A DNA stretch of 64,000 bases from Marinomonas shanghaiensis (GCF_003259175.1 NZ_QGOK01000024.1:18425-82424), one strand, 5' to 3'; counted from the stretch's first letter, positions 43,005 to 55,311 are shown. Numbers and translations: made by a program. The notes: generated by a model not told the origin, from the letters alone.

Positions 43005-45932
43005 ATGGCAAATAGCACCGCGCACCACCCTGCGTTTATGTTTCTTCGCAGTGAGTATATCGATGCTCTTAACGTTACCGTTCAAGAGTTTGAGCACACC
43101 GTAACGGGTGCTAAGCATTTTCACATCGCGTCTGAGAATGACGAGAATGTCTTTTTAGTGGGCTTAAAAACGGTTCCGATGGATTCGTGTGGTGTCGCGC
43201 ATATTTTAGAGCACACCGTGTTATGCGGCTCTGAGCGTTTTCCTGTGCGTGATCCCTTCTTTATGATGATCCGTCGTTCGTTAAACACCTTTATGAACGC
43301 GTTTACCTCTTCTGATTGGACGGCTTATCCCTTCGCCAGTAAGAATAAGAAAGATTTTAACAACCTATTGGATGTGTATTTGGACGCGGTGTTCTTTTCG
43401 CGTTTGGATGAATTGGACTTTTCTCAAGAAGGTCACCGCTTAGAGTTTGCCGAGCCTGACAATGCTGAGTCAGAATTGACCTTTAAAGGTGTGGTATTCA
43501 ATGAGATGAAAGGCGCGATGAGCTCAACCACATCCGTGTTGTGGCAAACGCTGACCAAATATTTGTTCCCTAATAATACCTATCATTTCAACTCTGGTGG
43601 CGAACCGACCGATATTCCAGATTTGTCTTATCAAGATCTGTTGGCGTTTTATCGAACTCATTATCATCCTTCTAACGCTGTGTTCATGACCTTTGGTGAT
43701 ATTCCAGCTGAAACATTACAGGCCGAATTTGAGGCGAAAGTCTTGAATCGTTTTGAACGTTTGCCTGTTGAAGATCAAGTGAGCGTCCCGAATGCCAAGC
43801 GTTATTTCTCTCCAGTGCGTGTAGAAGAAGGCTATGCTGCAGACGAAGTGAAAGAAGATGGCAGCCATGTGGTCGTGGGTTGGTTGTTGGGGGAAAGTAC
43901 TGACTTAAACCAACAGTTCGAGGCGCAATTATTGTCTAGTGTTTTATTGGACAACAGTGCGTCACCTTTATTGCGAGTATTAGAAAATAGCGATCTTGGT
44001 CGTGCACCTTCACCGATGTGTGGTCTTGAAGACAGTAATAAAGAAATGAGCTTCATGTGTGGCTTGGAAGGCGTTAAACGAGAAGATGCGCCTAAAGTTG
44101 AAGCGTTAGTTTTGTCGACACTAGAAAGTATTGCTGAAAAAGGGGTGCCACAAGACATGGTGGACGCCATGTTGCATCAATTAGAGTTGAGTCAGCGTGA
44201 GATCGGCGGTGGCAGTTATCCTTACGGTTTGCAATTAATATTGGCCGGTTTGTCGACGGCTGTTCATGCGGGTGATGTGATCGCTCAGCTTGATCTGGAC
44301 CCTGTTATCAATGCAATGCGTGAAAAAGTTCAGGACCAAGACTATATTCCCAACTTGATTAAAACTTTGTTGTTGTCGAACGCGCATCGAGTGACGTTGA
44401 CATTAAGCCCTGATGCTGCACTTGAAGCTCGTCGCAATCAGGCGGAAAAAGATCGTTTAAGCAAGATAAAGGCAGCCTTGTCGGATGTCGAAAAGCAGCA
44501 GATTATTGCTCGCAGTGCCGCTTTGAAAGCACGTCAGTCTCAAGTGGATGACATGAGTATTCTGCCTAAAGTGGGCTTAGAAGACGTGCCTGCGCGTTTG
44601 CCAGAATATGAGCATGAAAAAGTAGCGGGTGAGTTGCCAATTACTTTTTATCCGCAAGGTACGAATGGTTTGGTTTACCAGCAATTGGTTGTAGACCTAC
44701 CCGCATTAGACGAAGAAGAAACTGAGCATTTGCCTTTGTTCTCTTCGATGATGACAGAGCTGGGGATTGGTGGAGCGGATTATCTTGCGGTTCAAGAGCG
44801 TCAAGCTCAGGTCTGTGGTGGTCTAGGCGCGTCTAATTCTATTCGTGCTACGATTGAAGATCGCCAAGCATTAAATGGCTATTTCATTTTGTCTTCTAAA
44901 GCCTTAGTGCCTAATGTGAAAGCCATGAGTGAACTGTTGAAAGACACTATGCTTAATGTGCGTTTTGATGAAGTCAGTCGAGTGAAAGAGCTGGTGGCGC
45001 AACGTCGCGCTCGTCGTGAACAGTCCATTACAGGTCAAGGTCATTCGTTGGCTATGACTGCAGCCTCAAGTGCGATATCTGGGTTGGCAGCACAGCAGGA
45101 AAAATGGAGTGGCATGTCAGGTATTCGTGCCGCCATTGCGCTGGATGATGCGATAAAAGCGGATATTAAAACCGCCGAAAATATTTTGGCGATTTTTAAA
45201 CGCTTACATGAGAAATTATTGCAAGCGAATAAGCAGCTTCTGTTGGTAGCAGAGCCTCAACATGAGGCTACTGTATTGCAAGAGGTTCAGTCTGTTTTTG
45301 CCGATTTGCCCGTTGGTAGTGCTCAGACCAAGTTTGCGATGTCTGCGGTTGATGCGAAAGTGAATGTTGCTTGGCTGACCTCCACGCAGGTCAGTTTCTG
45401 CAGTAAAGCGTTCCGAACCGCGTACGGTGATCATCCTGATGTGGCGGCTTTGACTGTGTTGGGTGGCTTTTTGCGTAATGGCTTTTTGCACCGTGCAATC
45501 CGTGAACAAGGTGGGGCCTACGGTGGTGGCGCAACCTTTGATGGCAGTACTGGTTCGTTCCGCTTTTATTCTTATCGTGATCCTCGTTTAACAGAAACCC
45601 TGTCTGATTTTGACGCTTCTATTGAGTGGGTATTAAACGAAACGCACACGGAAGAGGCCCTTGAAGAAGCCATATTGGGTGTGATTGGCTCTATGGATAA
45701 ACCCGGCTCTCCAGCAGGCGAGGCACAAAGCGACTTCTATGTGTATTTGCACGGTCGTAGTTTGGCTTATCGAGAGGCATTCCGCGCTAAAATTTTGGCG
45801 GTAACGATTGAGCAATTGAAGCAGGTTGCTAGAACATACTTAACAAAAGAGAATGAAAATATTGCTGTCGTGACCTCCACGTCTAAACGTGGAGAACTTG
45901 AAGCATTGGGTTTTGATATTCAGACTTTGTAA
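43005..45932 (+). CDS. Zinc metallopeptidase, M16C (presequence protease-like) family
   Basis: 975 residues, the family's usual length. The inverted zinc motif HILEH is at 66-70 (H66, E69, H70), and the distal glutamate is expected in VVFNEMKGAMSS. The second half forms the inactive M16 half with RTAYGDHPDV and the REQGGAYGGGATF loop that binds substrate. These proteins degrade small peptides such as cleaved leaders. A -10 TATAAT at 42901 with a GC-rich discriminator suggests its own promoter; GAGGTAGAG precedes the ATG. Confidence 0.92.
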   Translation: MANSTAHHPAFMFLRSEYIDALNVTVQEFEHTVTGAKHFHIASENDENVFLVGLKTVPMDSCGVAHILEHTVLCGSERFPVRDPFFMMIRRSLNTFMNAFTSSDWTAYPFASKNKKDFNNLLDVYLDAVFFSRLDELDFSQEGHRLEFAEPDNAESELTFKGVVFNEMKGAMSSTTSVLWQTLTKYLFPNNTYHFNSGGEPTDIPDLSYQDLLAFYRTHYHPSNAVFMTFGDIPAETLQAEFEAKVLNRFERLPVEDQVSVPNAKRYFSPVRVEEGYAADEVKEDGSHVVVGWLLGESTDLNQQFEAQLLSSVLLDNSASPLLRVLENSDLGRAPSPMCGLEDSNKEMSFMCGLEGVKREDAPKVEALVLSTLESIAEKGVPQDMVDAMLHQLELSQREIGGGSYPYGLQLILAGLSTAVHAGDVIAQLDLDPVINAMREKVQDQDYIPNLIKTLLLSNAHRVTLTLSPDAALEARRNQAEKDRLSKIKAALSDVEKQQIIARSAALKARQSQVDDMSILPKVGLEDVPARLPEYEHEKVAGELPITFYPQGTNGLVYQQLVVDLPALDEEETEHLPLFSSMMTELGIGGADYLAVQERQAQVCGGLGASNSIRATIEDRQALNGYFILSSKALVPNVKAMSELLKDTMLNVRFDEVSRVKELVAQRRARREQSITGQGHSLAMTAASSAISGLAAQQEKWSGMSGIRAAIALDDAIKADIKTAENILAIFKRLHEKLLQANKQLLLVAEPQHEATVLQEVQSVFADLPVGSAQTKFAMSAVDAKVNVAWLTSTQVSFCSKAFRTAYGDHPDVAALTVLGGFLRNGFLHRAIREQGGAYGGGATFDGSTGSFRFYSYRDPRLTETLSDFDASIEWVLNETHTEEALEEAILGVIGSMDKPGSPAGEAQSDFYVYLHGRSLAYREAFRAKILAVTIEQLKQVARTYLTKENENIAVVTSTSKRGELEALGFDIQTL

Positions 45933-46016
45933 AAAACACTGAAGCTTGTGTGTATTGTTGTCCACAGGCTTCATTTAATAACAAAAAACAAAACAGTTTT
46001 ACTGACGGAAAATTAA

Positions 46017-47126
46017 ATGGATCAGTTTCACGATATACGCCCCTATAACGACGATGAGGTCGCCGAGGTGCTGAATAATCTGGTCGAAACACCAGATTTT
46101 ATTAATACCATTATTGGCTTTCGTTTTGCCCAATGGCCTAAATTTTTACGTGCGCCTTTGGCTTTTTGCGTTAAATTGGCGCTTAAACGTCAAATTGCCA
46201 ATATATCAAACGTTCATGCGTTTCAAATGCGCGTCGCTAGCTATATGGAGCGCATGATAAAGACCACGACAACGAATGTTGAGTATCGTGGTATCGAAAA
46301 GTTAGAAAAGGGTGTTGGTTATTTGTTTTTGTCGAACCACAGAGACATTGCGATGGATCCAGCGTTTGTTAACTATGGTTTGTATTTAGCAGGACTGGAT
46401 ACAGTGCGTATTGCCATTGGTGATAATCTATTGCGTCGTCCTTTTGTGTCCGATCTTATGCGTCTGAATAAAAGCTTCATCGTGAAGCGTTCAGCGAATG
46501 GTATCCGAGAAATGATGGCGGCCTTTGGGCAATTGTCTGCCTATATTTCTGATTCGCTCATGAAAGATCAGGCTAATATTTGGATCGCTCAAAAAGAAGG
46601 TCGGGCCAAAGATGGCTTGGATCAGACCGATCCTGCCATTATTAAGATGTTCTTTATGAGCCAGAAAAAAGAAAAGATCCCATTTTCTGAGGCCATGGCG
46701 AATTTGAAAATTGTTCCGGTTTCTATTGCTTATGAGTACGATCCATGTGCCTTTGATAAAGCGCGTGAATTGCATCAAAAATCGACAACCGGCTCTTATG
46801 AAAAAGCCGAATTTGAAGACATTGATAGTATTAAAAATGGCATTGTTGGTCAAAAAGGTAAGGTAGTTGTTACTTTCGGTGATGTGATCAAAGATGAGTT
46901 TGAGACGCCGGAAGCGTTTGTGGCGGAAGTAGACCGACAAATCATTACCAACTATGCGATTCAGTCTACTAATAAAGCGGCGCTTGCTTTGCAGCAGGGC
47001 TTACCTTCAAGCGACAGTGCGTTTTCGAATTACCTTGAGCGTTGTCCTGAAAATCTAAAAGACACTGTGTTAGCAATGTATGCAAATCCATTGAAGCAGC
47101 AACAAAAATACCTCAATGAAGAGTGA
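46017..47126 (+). CDS. Phospholipid/glycerol acyltransferase family protein
   Basis: 369 residues. Block I is SNHRDIAMDPAF (about 113-124), followed by a KEGRAKDG block III (about 192-199) and IVPVSIAYEYDPC (block IV-like). It belongs to the PlsC superfamily, but to a group larger than classical PlsC. The substrate is unknown. It overlaps nothing upstream and is followed after 17 nt by plsC, so the two probably form an operon for phospholipid remodelling. Confidence 0.75.
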   Translation: MDQFHDIRPYNDDEVAEVLNNLVETPDFINTIIGFRFAQWPKFLRAPLAFCVKLALKRQIANISNVHAFQMRVASYMERMIKTTTTNVEYRGIEKLEKGVGYLFLSNHRDIAMDPAFVNYGLYLAGLDTVRIAIGDNLLRRPFVSDLMRLNKSFIVKRSANGIREMMAAFGQLSAYISDSLMKDQANIWIAQKEGRAKDGLDQTDPAIIKMFFMSQKKEKIPFSEAMANLKIVPVSIAYEYDPCAFDKARELHQKSTTGSYEKAEFEDIDSIKNGIVGQKGKVVVTFGDVIKDEFETPEAFVAEVDRQIITNYAIQSTNKAALALQQGLPSSDSAFSNYLERCPENLKDTVLAMYANPLKQQQKYLNEE

Positions 47127-47143
47127 TAGGGAGTAATGGGTTA

Positions 47144-47896
47144 ATGAGTATAGGAGCGTCTTTACGATCTTGGGTCGGCTCAACAATATTCTCCATTTAT
47201 TACATGGTATCCACCATTATATTTGGTGTGCTTGCGCCTTTTGCGACGGTTTTATTGCCAAAAAACCATCGCCAACCTGTTTTAAATTTGCACAATAAAG
47301 GTTTGTTGTTTATTTTTCGTGTGTTTTGCGGTGTAAAAGTCGAGATTATTGGTTTGGAGCATATCAATAAAAGTCGTCCTGTTGTGCTGGTGGCAAACCA
47401 CCAAAGTGAATGGGAGACTTATGTGCTGCAAGTGCTGATGGCGCCGGTTTCAACGGTATTAAAGAAAGAACTGTTGTCAGTGCCTTTTTTTGGTTGGGGA
47501 TTGCGGATGGTGCAGCCTATTGCGATTGACCGTTCACAGCGTACCAATGCTTTGAAGCAAATAATCAGTCAAGGCAAAGAGCGTTTAGACGATGGCCGAT
47601 CTGTATTAATTTTTCCTGAAGGGACTCGAATCGCGCCAAATGAAGAGCAAGCCTTTAATAAAGGTGCAGCGATGCTGGCGACATCAGCAGGTGCGCCCAT
47701 TCTGCCGGTGGTACACAACGCAGGCTATACTTGGCCCGGTAAACGTTGGCGTAAATTTCCAGGGTCTATTCGAGTGGTTATTGGGCCGGTTATTGAATCA
47801 GAAGGTAAAAAGACATCTGCCTTGCATGACGAGATGGATGCTTGGATGCGTGCTGAAATGGCAAAGTTACCAAAAGGAAATGATTTTTTGTTTTAG
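47144..47896 (+). CDS. plsC: 1-acyl-sn-glycerol-3-phosphate acyltransferase
   Basis: PlsC makes phosphatidic acid from lysophosphatidate at the inner membrane. The 250 residues start with a hydrophobic helix (about 14-38). Motif I NHQSEWE has H86 and E91 (HX4E form), and motif III is FPEGTR (157-162). I chose ATG 47144 because GGGAG lies 10 nt upstream; a GTG at 47123 overlaps the preceding stop but has no proper spacing. Confidence 0.9.
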   Translation: MSIGASLRSWVGSTIFSIYYMVSTIIFGVLAPFATVLLPKNHRQPVLNLHNKGLLFIFRVFCGVKVEIIGLEHINKSRPVVLVANHQSEWETYVLQVLMAPVSTVLKKELLSVPFFGWGLRMVQPIAIDRSQRTNALKQIISQGKERLDDGRSVLIFPEGTRIAPNEEQAFNKGAAMLATSAGAPILPVVHNAGYTWPGKRWRKFPGSIRVVIGPVIESEGKKTSALHDEMDAWMRAEMAKLPKGNDFLF

Positions 47897-47923
47897 AAAA
47901 GTCATGAGCTAAAAACTGAGTAT

Positions 47924-47956
47924 AAAAAAAGCCGCATCACTGGATGCGGCTTTTTT
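47924..47956. terminator. Bidirectional terminator between plsC and fabB
   Basis: Seven A, GCCGCATC, loop ACTG, GATGCGGC, six T: a perfect stem with A and T runs on both sides, serving the two converging genes. Confidence 0.93.
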
Positions 47957-47968
47957 ATTGCTGAAGAT

Positions 47969-49183
47969 TTATGCAGAGTATTTTTTGAATACTAGGCTGG
48001 CGTTTGTACCACCAAATCCAAAGCTGTTAGACATAATCATGTTCAAATTCGCATTATCTTTGCGAGTGGTCACCACAGGGATGTTTCCTGCGGCTGGATC
48101 CAACTCATCAATGTTGGCTGATGCCGCGATGAAGTCGTTTTCCATCATTAGCAAGCAGTAGATTGCTTCATGAACGCCAGCAGCACCTAAAGAGTGGCCA
48201 GATAGAGATTTTGTTGAGCTAATTAATGGAATTTTGTCGCCAAATGTTTCATTAACCGCTTGCAGTTCTTTCATGTCGCCAGCAGGTGTACTTGTGCCAT
48301 GAGTGTTTATGTAGTCAATGTCGCCATCAATCGTACTCATTGCCATCTGCATACAACGCACCGCGCCTTCACCAGAAGGAGCAACCATGTCGTAACCATC
48401 AGATGTTGCACCGTAACCAACTAGTTCAGCGTAGATTTTAGCGCCACGTGCTTTTGCGTGTTCTAATTCTTCAATAACAAGCATGCCACCGCCACCGGCA
48501 ATAACAAAGCCGTCACGATTCGCATCGTACGCACGAGAAGCTTTTTCTGGCGTATCGTTGTATTTTGAAGATAAAGCGCCCATGGCATCAAACATACAAG
48601 TTTGAGTCCAGCTCTCTTCTTCTCCACCGCCAGCAAAAACGATATCTTGTTTGCCAAGCTGGATTAGTTCCATGGCATTACCAATACAGTGTGCACTGGT
48701 AGAGCAAGCAGAGGTGATAGAGTAGTTAACGCCTTTGATTTTAAACGGTGTCGCCAAACAAGCAGAAACAGTGCTGCCCATTGTTTGAGTGACGCGGTAT
48801 GGACCAACACGTTTAACGCCTTTTTCACGTAGTGTGTCTGCAGAATCGACTAGGTTTTTGGCAGATGCGCCGCCAGAGCCAGCGACTAGGCCAGTACGAA
48901 TGTTGGATACTTGGTCTTCGGTTAAGCCAGAATCTAGAATAGCTTGTTGCATAGATACGTAAGCATAAGTGGCAGCATCGCCCATAAAACGGCGAATTTT
49001 GCGGTCAATACTTTCAGCATCTAAATCAATACGACCACAAACGTGACTACGAAAGCCATGTTCTTTATAGTCTTCAGCGAAACGAATACCAGACTGACCT
49101 TCACGTAAGGAGTTTAGAACGCTCTCTTTGTCATTGCCTAGGCAGCTGACAATGCCAAGACCTGTTACTACTACACGACGCAT
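47969..49183 (-). CDS. fabB: 3-oxoacyl-ACP synthase I (KAS I)
   Basis: FabB elongates fatty acids and is essential for unsaturated chains. The 404 residues (E. coli 406) have the catalytic triad C160 (SACSTSAH), H295 (NTHGTSTP) and H330 (SGHSLGAAG). The start [13 protein letters not shown] matches the family. It lies 26 nt after fabA in the same direction, the usual fabA-fabB operon for anaerobic unsaturated fatty acid synthesis. Confidence 0.97.
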   Translation of the reverse strand: MRRVVVTGLGIVSCLGNDKESVLNSLREGQSGIRFAEDYKEHGFRSHVCGRIDLDAESIDRKIRRFMGDAATYAYVSMQQAILDSGLTEDQVSNIRTGLVAGSGGASAKNLVDSADTLREKGVKRVGPYRVTQTMGSTVSACLATPFKIKGVNYSITSACSTSAHCIGNAMELIQLGKQDIVFAGGGEEESWTQTCMFDAMGALSSKYNDTPEKASRAYDANRDGFVIAGGGGMLVIEELEHAKARGAKIYAELVGYGATSDGYDMVAPSGEGAVRCMQMAMSTIDGDIDYINTHGTSTPAGDMKELQAVNETFGDKIPLISSTKSLSGHSLGAAGVHEAIYCLLMMENDFIAASANIDELDPAAGNIPVVTTRKDNANLNMIMSNSFGFGGTNASLVFKKYSA

Positions 49184-49209
49184 AAATGTGCCTCTTTCAT
49201 TCTTAATCT

Positions 49210-49725
49210 TTAGAAGTTATCAGTTGAAGTGAATAAGCCTACACGCAAGTCTTTTGCGGTGTAAATTTCACGGCCGTCAACTTTCACACTTCCGTCTGCA
49301 ATTCCCATCACCAACTTGCGCTCGATAACGCGTTTCAAGTTGATGTGAAAGGTAACTTTTTTCGCTGTTGGAAGGATTTGTCCAGTAAATTTCACTTCAC
49401 CAGAACCGAGCGCGCGTCCGCGGCCTTTGTTGCCTTTCCAGCCAAGAAAAAATCCTACTAGCTGCCACATCGCATCTAAGCCTAGGCAGCCAGGCATAAC
49501 TGGATCGCCAGGGAAGTGACAGGCAAAAAACCACAGGTCAGGATGTATGTCTAGCTCAGCAATAATTTCGCCTTTGCCGTATTCCCCGCCTTCAGTCGAG
49601 ATGTGAGTAATGCGATCCATCATTAGCATATTGCCAACAGGAAGTTGGGCATTGCCTGCACCAAACATTTCACCGTGGCCGCATTTTAATAGTTCGTCTT
49701 TTTCAAAAGATGAAGCTGTAGTCAT
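49210..49725 (-). CDS. fabA: 3-hydroxydecanoyl-ACP dehydratase/isomerase
   Basis: FabA dehydrates 3-hydroxydecanoyl-ACP and isomerises the product to the cis-3 form, the branch to unsaturated fatty acids. The 171 residues (E. coli 172) contain H70 in [14 protein letters not shown] and D84 in LGLDAMWQ. The start is ATG at 49725 ([13 protein letters not shown]), matching the family; the longer open frame upstream is not conserved in type. Regulation by a FadR/FabR-type factor is possible; I saw no clear site. Confidence 0.97.
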   Translation of the reverse strand: MTTASSFEKDELLKCGHGEMFGAGNAQLPVGNMLMMDRITHISTEGGEYGKGEIIAELDIHPDLWFFACHFPGDPVMPGCLGLDAMWQLVGFFLGWKGNKGRGRALGSGEVKFTGQILPTAKKVTFHINLKRVIERKLVMGIADGSVKVDGREIYTAKDLRVGLFTSTDNF

Positions 49726-50023
49726 TATAGTCCTATATCCACATCCAGCCGATGACTTAAAATAGTCTGGCGGATTGTCGTGGTCCAGTTTGCAGTAGAA
49801 AATCCAACTGATTATATCGGTTTGAAACCCTAATATGAATGTTTGAACGGAAAAAAACCAAATTACCTGCATGAAAAGTGATCATTTTCACCTCGTTTCT
49901 GGTGTTTGGTCGCTCAGATTGACCTAGTGGGGAGGTTTTGACGAGATTTGTTCATGAGATTTGCTGTGATTTTTTCTGTTAAGATGTTTTTTTCGTGATG
50001 TCTTGGTCGTATTGAGTGCCCTT

Positions 50024-50920
50024 ATGAATTCAAAAAGAAAGCTAAATTTGTCCCCTTGGCGGTACGAAGTGGGTGACGGTTATATTCAAGGATACCATGG
50101 GCCAGTGGACGCACATCAGCCAACGATTCATTTTTTGCATGGTAACGGCTTTTCTGCAAAAACCTATTTATGTTTTTTGGAAAAACTAACCGGTTATAAT
50201 TTGGTTATGCAAGATGCTGCAGGTCATGGCGAGTCAACCGCTGGAAAGTCGTTTATTGGTTGGAATGCCACAGCCTCTCGATTTGTTGAGTCGCTCAAGG
50301 CACAGCGTGCGGTGCTGCCAAAAACGGAATGGATTGGTATGGGGCACAGTTTTGGCGGTTGCATGACCGCACTGATGGGAGAGCAGGACGCCACTCTGTT
50401 TGACCGTTTGATCTTGTTGGATCCTGCGCTTTTTCCACCGCGCTTGATTTGGATGATGCGCGGCGTCAAGTTGGCAGGTTTAACCAGTCAGATTCCATTG
50501 GCTAAGCAGGCTAAACGACGACGTACCCAGTGGGAAAGCTTTGCTCAAGTAAAGGGTAGCTTTTTTGAAAGAGGGACGTTTAAAGGGTGGGAGCCTGCTT
50601 GTCTTGAAGATTATATAGACTCTGCCATTAAATGCGATGAAAGAGGGCATTATCAATTGCGTTGCCCGTCTTGGATGGAGGCGGCTATTTTCTCAAGCTA
50701 TCCTAAAGGTTTGTGGCGTGCTATTTCGAAAATTACTGTGCCGACCTATATTATTCAGGGTAAAGATACCTTTGAGTACTTTAAAGAGGCTTATCAATTA
50801 GCGGCAAAACTCAATCCAAACATCAGCGTGATCGAGGTTGAAGGTGGGCATTGCTTTATGCAGCAGGATTCGTCTTTGTCTGCTCAGGCTGTAATGAATG
50901 TATTGAATAAAGTCATATAG
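50024..50920 (+). CDS. Alpha/beta hydrolase
   Basis: 298 residues. Oxyanion region HFLHGNGFS (36-44), nucleophile elbow GMGHSFGG with S109, and catalytic histidine H276 in VEGGHCFMQ are all present; the acid is probably the aspartate of QGKDTF. The substrate is unknown. Upstream in-frame TTG codons are rejected because ATG 50024 gives the conserved N-terminal length. It is divergent from fabA and converges on ispB. Confidence 0.85.
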   Translation: MNSKRKLNLSPWRYEVGDGYIQGYHGPVDAHQPTIHFLHGNGFSAKTYLCFLEKLTGYNLVMQDAAGHGESTAGKSFIGWNATASRFVESLKAQRAVLPKTEWIGMGHSFGGCMTALMGEQDATLFDRLILLDPALFPPRLIWMMRGVKLAGLTSQIPLAKQAKRRRTQWESFAQVKGSFFERGTFKGWEPACLEDYIDSAIKCDERGHYQLRCPSWMEAAIFSSYPKGLWRAISKITVPTYIIQGKDTFEYFKEAYQLAAKLNPNISVIEVEGGHCFMQQDSSLSAQAVMNVLNKVI

Positions 50921-50932
50921 GTAGGTCGCATA

Positions 50933-50978
50933 CAGAAAACCAAACACCTAATTTATGGTATCTGTGTTGGGTTTTCTG
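50933..50978. terminator. Hairpin between the hydrolase and ispB genes
   Basis: CAGAAAACC pairs with GGTTTTCTG (perfect 9 bp) and, after one mismatch, AACAC with GTGTT, around a 16-nt loop. It lies between two convergent genes and probably stops transcription from either side; T-runs are weak. Confidence 0.55.
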
Positions 50979-51000
50979 CATACGTTTATTTTAGCGTTCG

Positions 51001-51981
51001 CTAGTTACGGCGTTTCACTGAGGCGTTCGCAAGTGCGATAAGAGCCAGCTTGTAATCAGATTCTGGTAACGGCGCAATGGCTGCAATGGCAAGATCGGCC
51101 TGTTCTTGGGCTTTTTTCTGCGTATATTCAATGGCACCACAGTTTTGTACGTCATTGATAATGGTGTCTAGCTGTTCGAGTCCGCCAGTGAGTATCGCTT
51201 GTCTTACACGCTCTACGGCATCCACAGGGCCGTGTTTCATGGTAAAAATGAGTGGTAAGGTGGGCTTGCCTTCAGCAAGATCGTCGCCAACACTTTTGCC
51301 CATTTCTTCTGCTGTGCTGGTGTAATCCATTACGTCATCAATGAGCTGAAAAGCCGTGCCGACATGCATACCAAACTGCCTTAACGCGTCTTGATAGACA
51401 GTGCTTGCGCCAGCAATGACCGCACCACAGAGCGCGGCTCCTTCAAACAATTTAGCGGTTTTGTACTGAATAACTTTTAAATAGCTTTCTTCTGTCGTGT
51501 CTGGGTCGCCACAATTGATAAGTTGCTGAACTTCCCCTTCGGCAATAATATTGGTCGTTTTGGCTAAAATACTCATGCACTGCATGCTGCCAACATCGAC
51601 CATTATTTGAAATGCACGCGAGTACAGAAAATCGCCTACCAAAACACTGGGGGCGTTCCCCCATTCTTCATTGGCGGTTTTTTTTCCACGACGCATGTCT
51701 GACTCATCGACCACGTCGTCATGTAGCAAGGTGGACGTGTGGATAAATTCAATAATGGTTGCCATGCGAATGGCTTGTTCGAGCGTATTTGAGTCGAGCT
51801 CTGCACTCGCTTTTGCCGCTAATAACACCAATAGTGGCCTGAGCCGTTTTCCACCATTGCTAATGATGTAGTAGCCGATTTGCTCTATGAGTGGGATGTC
51901 ACTACTAAGTTGTGACACAATATAATCGTTCACTTGGCCAAATTCATTGGCCACAACATCATGTATTTGTATAGGTTGCAT
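51001..51981 (-). CDS. ispB: Octaprenyl diphosphate synthase (polyprenyl synthase)
   Basis: IspB makes the long isoprenoid tail of ubiquinone. The 326 residues have the first aspartate-rich motif LLHDDVVDESD, GGKRLRPLL upstream of it, and the second motif FQLIDDVMDY. The start at 51981 (MQPIQIHDVVANEF) matches the family; 13 further in-frame residues up to 52020 are not needed. It is divergent from rplU, the standard order. Confidence 0.95.
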   Translation of the reverse strand: MQPIQIHDVVANEFGQVNDYIVSQLSSDIPLIEQIGYYIISNGGKRLRPLLVLLAAKASAELDSNTLEQAIRMATIIEFIHTSTLLHDDVVDESDMRRGKKTANEEWGNAPSVLVGDFLYSRAFQIMVDVGSMQCMSILAKTTNIIAEGEVQQLINCGDPDTTEESYLKVIQYKTAKLFEGAALCGAVIAGASTVYQDALRQFGMHVGTAFQLIDDVMDYTSTAEEMGKSVGDDLAEGKPTLPLIFTMKHGPVDAVERVRQAILTGGLEQLDTIINDVQNCGAIEYTQKKAQEQADLAIAAIAPLPESDYKLALIALANASVKRRN

Positions 51982-52029
51982 GCAATTTCCGAAGCTAAAT
52001 AGTCTCAAGCTGATCAGCAAGTGTGCCTC

Positions 52030-52058
52030 ATGCTAGGTAAGGCTTGTGTCAGGGTCAA
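52030..52058 (-). promoter_or_regulatory. Probable ispB promoter
   Basis: Minus strand: TTGACC (52058-52053), 17 nt, TAGCAT (52035-52030). It lies about 50 nt upstream of the ispB start. Confidence 0.5.
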
Positions 52059-52097
52059 CCCACATTGCGAAAAATGTATAAAGAGATTGCTTTTAGC

Positions 52098-52126
52098 TTG
52101 TATTAGGTGGTGTGATTTTGTACAAT
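52098..52126 (+). promoter_or_regulatory. rplU-rpmA promoter
   Basis: TTGTAT (52098-52103), 17 nt, TACAAT (52121-52126), giving a leader of about 130 nt before rplU. Confidence 0.7.
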
Positions 52127-52262
52127 CTTGCGTCCGATTTACCCACATTTTGCTCCCTATCATATGGTTAGCGATTTCTGTCCGATTCGGTCAGAGGTTT
52201 TTGCCACTAGAAGTAGGTCAAATTCAATTTCAGTAGCCGGGTAAATCTCATTGGAGAAGAAC

Positions 52263-52571
52263 ATGTTTGCAGTGATCAAAACTGGCGGTAAGCAATACCG
52301 TGTAGAAGAAGGCCAAACCCTTAAGGTTGAGAAATTAGCTGTTGAAGAAGGTGGCGCGATTCAATTCGATGACGTTCTTCTTGTATGCAATGGCGACGAC
52401 ATTAAAGTTGGTGCACCAGTTGTAGAAGGCGCGAAAGTAACAGCTGAGGTTGTTGCTCACGGTCGCGGAGACAAAGTGAAAATTTTGAAATTCCGTCGTC
52501 GTAAGCACTCTATGAAGCGTATGGGTCATCGTCAGTGGTTCACGGAAGTGAAAATTACTGGCATTAACTAA
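52263..52571 (+). CDS. rplU: Ribosomal protein L21
   Basis: L21 is a 50S protein binding 23S domain II. The 102 residues begin [18 protein letters not shown] and contain [32 protein letters not shown] before ATG 52263 is the ribosome site; the TTG at 52251 is part of that site. Its own promoter lies upstream. Confidence 0.97.
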   Translation: MFAVIKTGGKQYRVEEGQTLKVEKLAVEEGGAIQFDDVLLVCNGDDIKVGAPVVEGAKVTAEVVAHGRGDKVKILKFRRRKHSMKRMGHRQWFTEVKITGIN

Positions 52572-52602
52572 GCGCTAACTATTCAAATTTAAGGAGTAAG
52601 TC

Positions 52603-54160
<1,558 letters not shown>

Positions 54161-54186
54161 TCTGATTGGTGGGAATAAGTAGTATC

Positions 54187-55311
54187 ATGGAAATGCGAGA
54201 AAAAATAGCGAAGGCGCAGCGTGTCGTTGTCAAGATAGGCAGTGCTTTGTTGACAAACGATGGCCAAGGATTAGACGTCGCTCGAATTGGTCTTTGGGTT
54301 GCGCAAATTGCACAATTGCGATCACAAGGTAAGGAAGTTGTTTTAGTGTCCTCTGGCTCTATTGCGGCAGGTATGAAGCGCCTTGGTTTTTCTTCTCGCC
54401 CCACGCAGGTTAATGAGTTGCAGGCGGCTGCCGCCGTTGGTCAAATGGAGTTGGTAGGTGTTTATGAGTCTCATTTTGAAAAGCATGGCTTATGCACAGC
54501 GCAAATTCTATTGACCCATGATGACTTATCCAATCGTCGACGCTATTTGAACGCACGTTCTTCGTTGCGAACTCTGCTTGGTTTTGGTGTTGTACCCATA
54601 ATTAATGAAAATGATACTGTTGTAACTGATGAAATTCGCTTTGGTGATAACGATACCTTGGGTGCTTTGGTTGCCAATCTGATCGAAGCCGATGTGTTGA
54701 TTATTTTGACCGATCAGCAGGGATTGTTTAATAAAAATCCGCGCGACCATAAAGATGCAACATTAATCTCGCATATTTCAGCTTCAGACGATCGTTTGGA
54801 GTCTATGGCGAGCGGTGGTGCGGGTGTGTTGGGCAGTGGCGGGATGTTGACTAAGGTACGGGCGGCGCGTCTAGCGGCGCGTTCTGGTGCGGATACTTTG
54901 ATTGCCTCTGGGCGAGAGAAGGACGTGATCGTACGTGTTGCTTTGGGTGAAGTGTTGGGTACTTGGTTGCAGCCAGAGCATGGTCGAGTAGCGGCGCGTA
55001 AGCAGTGGTTGGCAGGGCATTTGAAAAGTCGTGGTGCATTGATTTTAGATGATGGTGCGGTGAAGGCTTTACGCCAAGGCGGTACTAGTTTGCTGTCGGT
55101 TGGTGTCAGAGATGCGCAGGGCACTTTTTCACGTGGTGATATGGTAATTTGTGTGGATCTACAAGGTGGTTTGGTTGCGCGTGGTTTGGTGAACTACAGT
55201 GTCGCTGAAACCTTGAAGCTGCTGGGTCAGCCTTCGTCTAATATCGGTGAAATTTTGGGTTACAAGGGTGAGCCTGAGTTAATTCATCGCGATGATTTGG
55301 TCATTATTTAA
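54187..55311 (+). CDS. proB: Glutamate 5-kinase
   Basis: First step of proline synthesis: ATP-dependent phosphorylation of glutamate. The 374 residues (E. coli 367) have the amino acid kinase domain [31 protein letters not shown] and [16 protein letters not shown], and a C-terminal PUA domain from about residue 280. ATG 54187 has GGTGGGA upstream at about 12 nt; ATG 54193 is an alternative. proA is not next to it here. Confidence 0.95.
   Translation: MEMREKIAKAQRVVVKIGSALLTNDGQGLDVARIGLWVAQIAQLRSQGKEVVLVSSGSIAAGMKRLGFSSRPTQVNELQAAAAVGQMELVGVYESHFEKHGLCTAQILLTHDDLSNRRRYLNARSSLRTLLGFGVVPIINENDTVVTDEIRFGDNDTLGALVANLIEADVLIILTDQQGLFNKNPRDHKDATLISHISASDDRLESMASGGAGVLGSGGMLTKVRAARLAARSGADTLIASGREKDVIVRVALGEVLGTWLQPEHGRVAARKQWLAGHLKSRGALILDDGAVKALRQGGTSLLSVGVRDAQGTFSRGDMVICVDLQGGLVARGLVNYSVAETLKLLGQPSSNIGEILGYKGEPELIHRDDLVII

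Noticed and set aside
49726..49872. 49-residue N-terminal extension of fabA
   Set aside because: Family members start at [13 protein letters not shown] (49725); the extra codons are leader DNA that happens to be open.
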